Below are positions 54,919 through 64,000 of a stretch of DNA of 64,000 bases, one piece after another. The notes beneath the pieces are model-generated. The model had not been told where the DNA came from. It made no database searches and worked only from the letters and a program-made list of their open reading frames with translations. Position numbers and translations under genes: made by a program. The stretch is from contig NZ_AP023239.1 in NCBI RefSeq assembly GCF_013393385.1, positions 3,782,001-3,846,000 on the forward strand. The letters are read 5' to 3'. How positions within the stretch are numbered: position 1 is the first letter of the stretch; each line of letters opens with the position of its first letter. This DNA is from Paenibacillus sp. URB8-2. GTDB lineage: Bacteria; Bacillota; Bacilli; Paenibacillales; Paenibacillaceae.

Positions 54919-55256
54919 AGTGTAGTTTCCCCTCCCAAACCCTCCCCACCGGGGAGGGCCCCAAGGGCAGCCGCCCTCTGGACACCCGCAACTGGCGAAG
55001 GTGTGAAGGCGGGCGCTCCCCGGGACTGTTTGACTCATGAACGCTTACGTCCCAAAAGGCGGGACACGCTTAACTTCCTAACGTACTTAGATTAAAAGAC
55101 TTAGAAACTAAAGATCAAAGGCCTTAAGATCAAAGGCTTGATCAGCTAATGTTGTACAATGGCTGATCTTGATGAAAGACTAAGAGAAAGATTCTTAGTG
55201 CAAAATCCTAAGATCAAAGGCCTGATCAGCTGATGTTGTACAATGGCTGATCTTGG
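54919..55256. other. znuC-znuB intergenic region with direct repeats
   Basis: Over 300 nt without a gene inside an operon. It contains two copies of a 46-bp repeat (55126-55171 and 55210-55255) and, near 54939-54975, a GGGGAGGG/CCCTCCCC-type hairpin. A separate promoter or processing site for znuB is possible. Confidence 0.6.
55126..55255. repeat. 46-bp direct repeat, two copies
   Basis: Copies at 55126-55171 and 55210-55255, period 84 bp, differ at two positions. Each contains an inner inverted repeat GATCAGC ... GCTGATC around TGTTGTACAA, and starts AAGATCAAAGGC. A partial third start (AAGATCAAAGGCC) lies at 55111-55123. Placed just after the znuC stop. Confidence 0.8.
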
Positions 55257-56006
55257 TTATGTGAGCGTATGCTGCAGGTCTTCGGCGGCGCAGTTTTGAA
55301 GCTCGTGCGAATGGCGGGAATAAAAATTAATTTTGCCGTTTCGCTGTACCGGCTCTTTGCCGAGATAGTTCTGGATCATATCGATATCATGCGAAACCAT
55401 CAGGAATGTCATATGATGATGGGCATGCATATGTGTAATCAGCTCGAAGAACGCGGCCTGTGTCTCAATGTCAATACCGACCGTAGGTTCGTCCAGAATG
55501 AGCAGGTCGGGGTGGTTAATCAGCGCCCGTGCCAAAAAGACGCGCTGCTGCTGACCGCCGGATAACATGCCGACTCTTTTATCCTGAATGCCTTCGATGC
55601 GCATGACCTCAAGCGCGTCATCACACTTGCACTGCTGGGCGCGGGAGATGCGGCGGAACACATTTTTATTATTATAAAGTCCGGACATGACCACTTCACG
55701 CACCGTGGCGGGAAACAGCGGGTTAAACGCATTTTTTTGCGGCACATAACCGATTCGTTCCCAATCCTTAAACTTCCGGACCGGTTGTCCGAACAGACGG
55801 ATTTCTCCTTTGGATGCCGGAAGCAGGCCGACGATCATTTTAAGCAGCGTCGTCTTGCCGGCTCCGTTCGAGCCGATAATACCGACAAAATCGCGTTCTC
55901 TCACGGTAAAATTCAAATCGGAAATGACCTTCTGTTCCCCGTAGGAGAACGAGAGATTTTGTATATTGATCATATGCTGGTGGCAGTCCAGGGATACCGG
56001 TTGCAT
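55257..56006 (-). CDS. znuC: zinc ABC transporter ATPase
   Basis: A 249-residue ABC ATPase. Walker A GSNGAGKTTLLKM (near residue 45), signature LSGGQQQRVFLARAL (near 145), Walker B LLILDEPTVGID. Start ATG 56006, 7 nt after AAAGGGTGG. It energises the ZnuB permease; overall similar to AdcC/ZnuC. Directly follows znuA by 32 nt. Confidence 0.92.
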   Translation of the reverse strand: MQPVSLDCHQHMINIQNLSFSYGEQKVISDLNFTVRERDFVGIIGSNGAGKTTLLKMIVGLLPASKGEIRLFGQPVRKFKDWERIGYVPQKNAFNPLFPATVREVVMSGLYNNKNVFRRISRAQQCKCDDALEVMRIEGIQDKRVGMLSGGQQQRVFLARALINHPDLLILDEPTVGIDIETQAAFFELITHMHAHHHMTFLMVSHDIDMIQNYLGKEPVQRNGKINFYSRHSHELQNCAAEDLQHTLT

Positions 56007-56038
56007 GACAATCCACCCTTTCAAGTAAGCTTTCTATC

Positions 56039-57004
56039 TTATTTTAAAGCCAGAATCAAATTTTGCAAATTTTTCTCCATCAGAGTGAAATAATTATCAT
56101 TGTTTTTTTGCTGCTGTTCCGTGAGTCCCTCCACCGGATTAAGCACCATCGTTGACACGCCCGCCTCGGCGGCCAGCGTCTTGGCCAGTTTATCGGAAAC
56201 CAGCTCCTCGAAAAAAATATAACGGATGCCGTCTTTTTTCACCAATTCCGCCAGTTTCACCAAATCCTGCCCACGCGGCTCGGCGTCCGGGGATAATCCC
56301 ATAATTGCATGCTGGGTAAGTCCGTAGTCGCGGCACAGATACGCAAACGCTTGATGGGACACAACAATTTCTTTATTCGGAACCTTCGCCAGCTCACTTT
56401 CGAACTTGGCGTCCAGCGCCTTAAGACGCTCCGCCGCTTTGCCGTAACGCTCCTCGTAGCCATCCTTATGCGCCGGATCGATCTGCACCAGACTGTTTTT
56501 AATATTTTCAGCCATAATCAGAGCGGATTTCGGACTCACCCAGGTATGCGGATCGGTATGGAGTGAATCTCCGGATGCTTCTTCTTCTCCGTGCTCCGCG
56601 CCATGATCGTGATCGTCCTCTTCATTGGTCATAATATAATCGACGCCTTTGCTTACTTCGACCGCTTGAACTTTGCTGTCGCTTTCGAGACCCTTCAGGA
56701 AATTTGGCACCCAGCCTTCCAGCCCCGCACCGTTATAGAGAAAAAGCTGCGCTTTTGAGGTGTTCACAATATCTTGGCTGCGCGGCGTCCAATCATGCGG
56801 CTCCACGCCAACCGGCAGCAAATTAATAGCATTGACATCTTCCCCGCCAATTTCCTGCGCAAATTCATAGATCGGATAAAATGTGGTAACTACATTCACC
56901 TTACCCTCGACGATAGTACCACTGCTCTTCGGGCCGCAGCCGGACAGCAATACAACAAGCAGTATAAGCGGAAGCGCAAATCCTTTGATTCTTTTTCCTA
57001 GCAT
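56039..57004 (-). CDS. znuA: zinc-binding lipoprotein of ABC transporter
   Basis: A 321-residue cluster 9 solute-binding protein. Lipobox LLSGC (Cys 23), first metal His in VGVEPHDWTP, a His/Asp/Glu-rich loop DDHDHGAEHGEEE (residues about 130-145) characteristic of zinc binders, HTDPHTWVSP and SHQAFAYLC. It delivers zinc to ZnuBC. A perfect Zur box lies 49 nt upstream, so it is made under zinc limitation. Confidence 0.94.
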   Translation of the reverse strand: MLGKRIKGFALPLILLVVLLSGCGPKSSGTIVEGKVNVVTTFYPIYEFAQEIGGEDVNAINLLPVGVEPHDWTPRSQDIVNTSKAQLFLYNGAGLEGWVPNFLKGLESDSKVQAVEVSKGVDYIMTNEEDDHDHGAEHGEEEASGDSLHTDPHTWVSPKSALIMAENIKNSLVQIDPAHKDGYEERYGKAAERLKALDAKFESELAKVPNKEIVVSHQAFAYLCRDYGLTQHAIMGLSPDAEPRGQDLVKLAELVKKDGIRYIFFEELVSDKLAKTLAAEAGVSTMVLNPVEGLTEQQQKNNDNYFTLMEKNLQNLILALK

Positions 57005-57052
57005 TTTGTAGCGTTCTCCTCCTGATCGTAAACTTTACTATTAGCATTATAG

Positions 57053-57067
57053 TCGTAATCATTACGA
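57053..57067. promoter_or_regulatory. Zur box upstream of znuA
   Basis: TCGTAATCATTACGA is a perfect 7-1-7 palindrome and matches the Bacillales Zur site exactly. It lies 49 nt upstream of the znuA start codon. The gene for a Zur-like protein is 4.5 kb away at 61506-61961. Confidence 0.92.
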
Positions 57068-57218
57068 TAAGTCAATCGCATAATATTCATTCTGGCGATA
57101 ATACCGGAATATAAACCTTTTTCCCGTCTCTTCAAAGAAAAAAACCAGCTAATACTTGTCAAGAATTTTGTATTGGTGATTCGTGTTCTTCTTGGTATAC
57201 TATTTTTTATCATGACAA

Positions 57219-57244
57219 AGAACCTTCATTGGCGTGAAGGTTCT
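57219..57244. terminator. hairpin after IS110 transposase
   Basis: GAACCTTCA-TTGGCG-TGAAGGTTC with the minus-strand side followed by TTTG. It is 16 nt downstream of the transposase stop and may end transcripts leaving the element, protecting the znu operon. Confidence 0.55.
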
Positions 57245-57259
57245 GGATAATTATGGGTT

Positions 57260-58438
57260 TTAAGTTTGGAAGGGCTGCTGCTTACATAGGATGGCGTACA
57301 CGTGATGGAGTAGCTTGTTGGCGCAAGCGATCACGACCACCTTGTAGGGCTTGCCCTCTTTTCTTTTTTTGTCGTAATACTCCCGTATCCTTGGGTTTGT
57401 TCTTCCTCGAATACCGCACTGTACGGCTAGATATAACGCCCGACGAAGCCTCTTGGAGCCGCGTTTTGTAATTCTGGAGCTGGTCGCCGTGAATTTGCCG
57501 GAGCTGAATATTCCAGGGTCTAAACCTGCAAAAGCCACCAGTTGTTTGGCTTCTTTAAACTGCCGTACATCTCCGATCTCTGCGACAATTGCGGCTGCGA
57601 GCTTATCTCCGATTCCCGGTATACTCTTCACGAGCTCAACCTCCGGAAGACCCCTTGCCATCTCATTCATCTGCTTCTCCAGTTCGCTCAATTGATCTGT
57701 AAACGCTAGAACTAAGTCCACCATACTGCGGAGAACGGAGGTTTGAGCGCGACTTCTTGGTTGTTCACCCCAGCGGGACATCACTTCTCTAAGGGTTTCC
57801 GCCTTAGCTTCTACCCACTTCTCAGAATGTGATTTCCCTGCACTTTTTCGGATGACCACATGCAAATCCTCAGTTTGACCTTCCAGGCAGCGAGCCAGCA
57901 CGTACAGAGAGGTTACCGAGAATAGATTGCGAAACACCTTCTCGTACGCCGGGAAAACTTGATCCAGCAAGGCCCTCATGTTTAACTTCGCTTGCACAAA
58001 CATCCCCGTCACAAACTCATGTTGTCTGGTTACATGTTGGAGCTCCGTAAACCCCTCATCCCAAGTCCGATGCGGTGTAACATCTCCCCGGTAATACATT
58101 TCGGCTAAGTGCCAGGCATCTGCAGCATCCGTCTTTACCTTGCGCAACTGTGTGCCTTTCGCTCGTTTTGCTTGTAACGGGTTGACAATGAAGTACGTCC
58201 ATCCACTACGTTCCAGATAGGTGACAAGTCCACGATGATAATGACCGGTCGCTTCCAGAACGACAGCTGGAGAAATCCCTGTCTGTGCCTGCAGTTCCGT
58301 CAGAATCTCCCCCAATTGCTCAAATCCGCTTTGCTCATGCGAGATGCTTATCGCCTTCCCCCAAGGCTCGTTCCGCTTTAAAAAAGCTTGTATGACACTG
58401 AATCCCTTGGCCACATCTACTCCTATAACAGGTTCCAT
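57260..58438 (-). CDS. IS110-family transposase
   Basis: A 392-residue DEDD transposase. The N-terminal RuvC-like domain holds VIGVDVAKGF, VLEATGHYHRGL and KTDAADAWHLAE; the C-terminal transposase_20 domain holds SIPGIGDKLAAAIVAEIGD and FAGLDPGIFSSG, with the conserved Ser in ITKRGSKRLRRALY. All parts are intact, so it may be active. Start ATG 58438 (MEPVIG) after CGGGAGG; the frame to 58501 runs into the structured 5' region. Confidence 0.93.
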   Translation of the reverse strand: MEPVIGVDVAKGFSVIQAFLKRNEPWGKAISISHEQSGFEQLGEILTELQAQTGISPAVVLEATGHYHRGLVTYLERSGWTYFIVNPLQAKRAKGTQLRKVKTDAADAWHLAEMYYRGDVTPHRTWDEGFTELQHVTRQHEFVTGMFVQAKLNMRALLDQVFPAYEKVFRNLFSVTSLYVLARCLEGQTEDLHVVIRKSAGKSHSEKWVEAKAETLREVMSRWGEQPRSRAQTSVLRSMVDLVLAFTDQLSELEKQMNEMARGLPEVELVKSIPGIGDKLAAAIVAEIGDVRQFKEAKQLVAFAGLDPGIFSSGKFTATSSRITKRGSKRLRRALYLAVQCGIRGRTNPRIREYYDKKRKEGKPYKVVVIACANKLLHHVYAILCKQQPFQT

Positions 58439-58633
58439 AACAACCTCCCGATTCGTATTTGCCGGCAATCCTACGATGGTTCCAAACCCATAGCTTCGCA
58501 TGTGATACGGGGTCCATTGCCCCTACCAGCTCAAACATGGTCATTGGGAATAGTAGGAGAACAGTTTTTTTGACGGGGTAACGTCCCCAAAGCAGCCCGC
58601 GTTCTCCCGGCTATCGCCATCTTAAAACACCCA
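58439..58633 (-). ncRNA. candidate IS110 bridge RNA region
   Basis: About 180 nt of noncoding sequence lie between the transposase start and the metG terminator. It holds two GC hairpins with open loops: GGGG-CAATGGA-CCCC (58509-58523) and GGGG-ACGTTA-CCCC (58575-58588, minus sense), a layout like the loops of bridge RNAs that IS110 elements encode in this place. The structure is seen; the function and exact ends are inferred. Confidence 0.45.
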
Positions 58634-58667
58634 CAAAAACAGGCCAACCAGAAGTTTCTGGCTGACC
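58634..58667 (-). terminator. metG terminator
   Basis: Minus strand GGTCAGCCAGAA-AC-TTCTGGTTGGCC (two G-U pairs) followed by TGTTTTTGT, 83 nt after the metG stop. It marks the right limit of the IS110 insertion. Confidence 0.85.
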
Positions 58668-58749
58668 TAATAATACGAAAGCAGCCCGGTCCAATGACCA
58701 AGCCGCTTTGAGTATGAAACTCTTAACCGTTCGCTCTACTTCCTCAAAT

Positions 58750-61195
<2,446 letters not shown>

Positions 61196-61239
61196 AATAC
61201 ATTTATTATTGAAAATATAACCAAAACAGCGCTCACATG

Positions 61240-61503
61240 TCAAGTAGAGCCTGCCGCTTTCTTGCCGGTAATCTTGCTCTTCGCCGGAGGCACCGGGTCT
61301 AGCCCGCCCGGATGAAAGGGATGGCAGCGGGCGATTCGCTTGGCGGCAAGCCAAGAGCCTTTAAGAGGTCCATGCACTTCCACTGCTTCGAGCGCATACG
61401 CAGAACAGGTAGGATAGAACCGGCAGGTAGCGGGCTTCAGCGGCGAGATAAAATTGCGGTAAATCTTGATAGGCGCCTGTACCGTTCTTCGTCCGATTCC
61501 CAT
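61240..61503 (-). CDS. yidD: YidD membrane protein insertion factor
   Basis: An 87-residue amphipathic protein with the conserved [30 protein letters not shown] start and [13 protein letters not shown] end. YidD aids insertion of membrane proteins with YidC/Sec. Its ATG is 2 nt from the zur stop, so both are in one operon. Confidence 0.94.
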   Translation of the reverse strand: MGIGRRTVQAPIKIYRNFISPLKPATCRFYPTCSAYALEAVEVHGPLKGSWLAAKRIARCHPFHPGGLDPVPPAKSKITGKKAAGST

Positions 61504-61505
61504 GC

Positions 61506-61961
61506 TTATTTCGCCTCTTCTCCGCGAGCCGCTTTGTCCTCCGCGCCGGCTTCCTCACATTCCCTACAGTACCCGAATACTTCGAATTTATGCTTCACCA
61601 CCCGAAATTGATCGGGCGCATCCGTCATATTCATCGGGCAGAAAGAAATGGGGTACGTCTTCTGGCACTGGAGACAAATCATATGGTGGTGGTGATGGTC
61701 CTGGCTGCAGCTCGCCTTGAATTTGATTCCGTCCTCAAAAACGATCTGCTCCAGCACCCCCAGCTCTTCCATTACTCGCAAGTTGCGGTAGACCGTATCG
61801 AAGCTGAGTCCGCTGTACTTGCGTTCCATATGTTTATATACATCCTTGGCGGACAAATATCCCGTATTCTCGCCGAACAATTTGGCAAGCGTCTTGCGCT
61901 GGTCGGTGATTCGCAGTCCCTGCTCCGACATGGCTTCCAATATCTCTTCTGTCGACAGCAT
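61506..61961 (-). CDS. zur: Zur-like Fur-family zinc regulator
   Basis: A 151-residue Fur-family repressor. DNA-binding helix [17 protein letters not shown] (near 50-66), a [11 protein letters not shown] metal segment (near 90), SFCPM and a second CRECEE pair at the C-terminus. The [10 protein letters not shown] helix and the [12 protein letters not shown] ending are closer to Zur than to Fur or PerR. The Zur box in front of znuA, 4.5 kb away, fits. It starts at ATG 61961 after GGGAGATGAG. Confidence 0.85.
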   Translation of the reverse strand: MLSTEEILEAMSEQGLRITDQRKTLAKLFGENTGYLSAKDVYKHMERKYSGLSFDTVYRNLRVMEELGVLEQIVFEDGIKFKASCSQDHHHHHMICLQCQKTYPISFCPMNMTDAPDQFRVVKHKFEVFGYCRECEEAGAEDKAARGEEAK

Positions 61962-62080
61962 AAGCTCATCTCCCATAATATAGAGGATCAAGGTTGTAAC
62001 CCATCCTTTAATAATGCCCCAAAAATATGACGCCGTCAATGAAGGTCAGCATACCTCTCCTAGTTCAAGTTTTCCGGAAA

Positions 62081-62122
62081 ATAAAAATCCCGGCGAAACG
62101 CTTGAACAAGCGCTTTGCCGGG
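62081..62122 (-). terminator. terminator of the large PKD protein gene
   Basis: Minus strand CCCGGCAAAGCGCTTG-TT-CAAGCGTTTCGCCGGG followed by ATTTTTATTTT. It is about 30 nt after the stop at 62153. Confidence 0.93.
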
Positions 62123-62152
62123 AAAATATTAATAAATATGAAGCCGTTTAAG

Positions 62153-64000
62153 TTATTGTGCCTTCTGAGGCGGAAGCGGCATGAACAGCAGATTAATCGG
62201 CAAATTGCTTCCGGAGGCCGGGGTAAATACGATTTCTACCGTCTGCTCCAGATTTCCGGTTCGGTACAGCACGCTGTTCTGGTGCGGCGCATCGACAGCG
62301 CCCGAATTCGGAGCTTCGATGATATTGCCGTTGACCAGCAGCGGTCCCTGGTATTTCCCGCCCCGCGGATTGAGCGTGATCAATGTGTTTGGGGCGACCC
62401 GGGTAAGCGTAATTTTGTAAACAACGCCGAAGTTGCCCGAGTTGGATGCTTCCGTGCCCGAAAGCGCGTCCGTGCCCGACAGGTTCTTGTCGGTGTTGTT
62501 ATCTCCGAGTACCAGCCTTGAAGGCGTCGTTCCTACCGGATCGGTGACCGTAATGATACGGTTCGCATTCGGATACGTTCCTCGGTTATGCACGCCGTCG
62601 CGTTCCAGGTAGTTAAGGGTTGGCAGCGTCAGCAGCGGGTCCTTGGTCGCGTCGATCATGACAATCGAATATTTTACCGGATAATCACTGAATACATCGG
62701 ACATCAGCGAAATAATTTGTCCAGGCTTCATCGTAACATTGTTGATTGTGGTCAGAACCGGTTTGCTTTCCCCGGGCTGCAGCGTAACATTATCGTAAGC
62801 ACTGCCCAAAGATATGGATTGCAGGTAGGTTTCAATCGACTTTTTGCCTGTAGCTGTCGGAATATCAAGTGGACCGCCAAAACCGGACTGTTGGGTCGTA
62901 ATGGTTGCCGGATAAATATTATCGTTTGTCGCAATCACATACATCTTCATGTTTGTGGACATCGAGTTCTTGTGGTGAACCATAATCCGGGTGCTGCCCA
63001 TCGCCGTCTCCTGATATACAATGCCTTCCGAATACACCGTTTCGGGGCTATTGCTGCGAATCAGCGTTATAGGTTCCGAACTGCTTGTATAAGAGACCTT
63101 GTTCCAGCTTGGTATCTCGCTTCCGTTGATCGTATAAATATCGCCGAGCGGAACAAAAAGCTTGTTGAAGTCTTCCTGGCTGTACAGCACTTCGTTAGTA
63201 ATGTTGATCACCTTCTCGAAAGTGCTGCTGAGGCCGTGGGTATCGGTGACCGTCAGTTGGATGGAGACAGGTCCCGGGTTAAAAAAGGCCTGCGCGCGAT
63301 TAGACCATGATTCCGTTAGCTGATCGCCGTCCGGGTCGGAACTAATATTAGTGATGGTAATCGGCTCGCCCATCTTGTATTCGTCTTTATTAGTCGTAAA
63401 CTGCGCTACCGGCGGCTGATTCGGTTTAAGAACACTGATGGTTACCGAATAGGGATCGCTCCATTGGCTGTTCGAGTCCATAACCGAATAACTGACCGTA
63501 TAAAAGCCGGGCTGTGCAAAAACGTCCTGCCGTCCTTCCCAGCGCTCGTCAACAATTGTTGCGCCGTTCGACGCCGAACTGCTGGTCACATAATTGACCG
63601 TCGTTTCTCCTGCAAATATTTCGGACGGCTGCACCGTGAAGGATGCCTTGGGCTTAGTCTGCAGAGTCAGGATGACGCGTTTCTGCACATTATCCACCGT
63701 ATATGGAATGCCAAGCGCCTGCGTAATCGAAGTCAGCGGCACCATAAAAGTATTTTTGTACTGGTAAGCCGGACCTTTCATCGTCGTAGCCTTACCGTTT
63801 ACTGTATAAATTTTGCTGTTAGTCTTGAAACGAAGTTCGTTGCCGTCCTTCATGATGATCGTTTCTTTCGTTGCTCCGTTGTAGGTCAGCTTCAGGCCAA
63901 CGCGCTCCACCATGGCGCGAATTGCTACATTAGATACGCCATTCTTGACGGCCATAGGCTGGCCCGCCAAATATAGAGTTCCGTTCATATACATCTTGTT
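62153..64000 (-). CDS. large exported protein with copper-amine-oxidase-like and PKD domains (partial)
   Basis: The last 613 or more residues of a protein whose 5' end is beyond the window: the frame is open to 64000 with no clear start (63994 is an internal Met). Residues about 5-110 have the copper-amine-oxidase N-domain pattern (LYLAGQPMAVKNGVSNVAIRAM, TFMVPLTSITQALGIPY); about 170-275 contain PKD-like repeats (NQPPVAQFTTNKDEY, ISSDPDGDQLTESW); the rest is beta-rich with no family I recognise. It is probably a surface protein. Not a copper enzyme: the N-domain is used as a wall or binding module in Paenibacillus. Confidence 0.82.
   Translation of the reverse strand, partial: NKMYMNGTLYLAGQPMAVKNGVSNVAIRAMVERVGLKLTYNGATKETIIMKDGNELRFKTNSKIYTVNGKATTMKGPAYQYKNTFMVPLTSITQALGIPYTVDNVQKRVILTLQTKPKASFTVQPSEIFAGETTVNYVTSSSASNGATIVDERWEGRQDVFAQPGFYTVSYSVMDSNSQWSDPYSVTISVLKPNQPPVAQFTTNKDEYKMGEPITITNISSDPDGDQLTESWSNRAQAFFNPGPVSIQLTVTDTHGLSSTFEKVINITNEVLYSQEDFNKLFVPLGDIYTINGSEIPSWNKVSYTSSSEPITLIRSNSPETVYSEGIVYQETAMGSTRIMVHHKNSMSTNMKMYVIATNDNIYPATITTQQSGFGGPLDIPTATGKKSIETYLQSISLGSAYDNVTLQPGESKPVLTTINNVTMKPGQIISLMSDVFSDYPVKYSIVMIDATKDPLLTLPTLNYLERDGVHNRGTYPNANRIITVTDPVGTTPSRLVLGDNNTDKNLSGTDALSGTEASNSGNFGVVYKITLTRVAPNTLITLNPRGGKYQGPLLVNGNIIEAPNSGAVDAPHQNSVLYRTGNLEQTVEIVFTPASGSNLPINLLFMPLPPQKAQ

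Overview
The window looks like a chromosomal segment of a spore-forming Paenibacillus-type Firmicute. The evidence is a block of sporulation genes (spo0A, spoIVB, spoIIIAA-AH, a decayed splB, an sda homologue) in the gene order familiar from Bacillales. Around it are a T-box leader, a Zur-box zinc operon, GTG/TTG starts with strong AGGAGG sites, and two large exported proteins with copper-amine-oxidase-like N-terminal domains. Nearly all genes lie on the minus strand. No rRNA, tRNA or CRISPR array was seen. Assignments come from reading motifs by eye; no database search was run.

Layout. 1-8.1 kb: a cut-off ABC exporter behind a small ORF and an attenuator-like hairpin; thymidine kinase; then a LacI-family regulator, a sugar-type ABC uptake system (binding lipoprotein, two permeases, no ATPase) and a nucleoside hydrolase, all in one direction. 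8.4-11.2 kb: a DinB-like protein, then on the plus strand an agr-like peptide-signalling cassette (AgrC-like membrane protein without kinase, AgrB, a cysteine-less AgrD, a stand-alone LytTR regulator), followed by an Sda homologue that the longer ORFs hide.

11.2-19.5 kb is an AT-rich accessory island in decay. It holds an S8 protease, an exported SAR2788-like toxin gene, a putative immunity gene, several small broken genes, two IS630-type elements and one and a half tyrosine recombinases. Both IS630 elements can be removed on paper at their TA duplications, and each removal restores an open reading frame (a 292-aa exported toxin-like protein and a 99-aa small protein).

19.6-42.3 kb is the conserved core: spo0A, spoIVB, recN, argR, a small membrane protein, tlyA, dxs, ispA, xseB, xseA (frameshifted at a C5 tract), folD, nusB, DUF2273, amaP, asp23, accC, accB, spoIIIAH to spoIIIAA, yqhV. 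It is read leftward with tight spacing and joins DNA repair, isoprenoid and fatty-acid precursor supply and the SpoIIIA-SpoIIQ channel. 42.6-53.3 kb: yitT, aspartokinase, efp, the yqhT-yqhR-yqhQ-yqhP-yqhO block, a GHL10 glycosidase-like protein, mntR and a truncated spore photoproduct lyase.

53.3-64 kb: ccdA, a zinc ABC operon under a perfect Zur box, an IS110-type element with a structured 5' region, metG under a T-box leader, yidD, the zur regulator itself, and the C-terminal part of a large PKD-containing exported protein cut by the window end.
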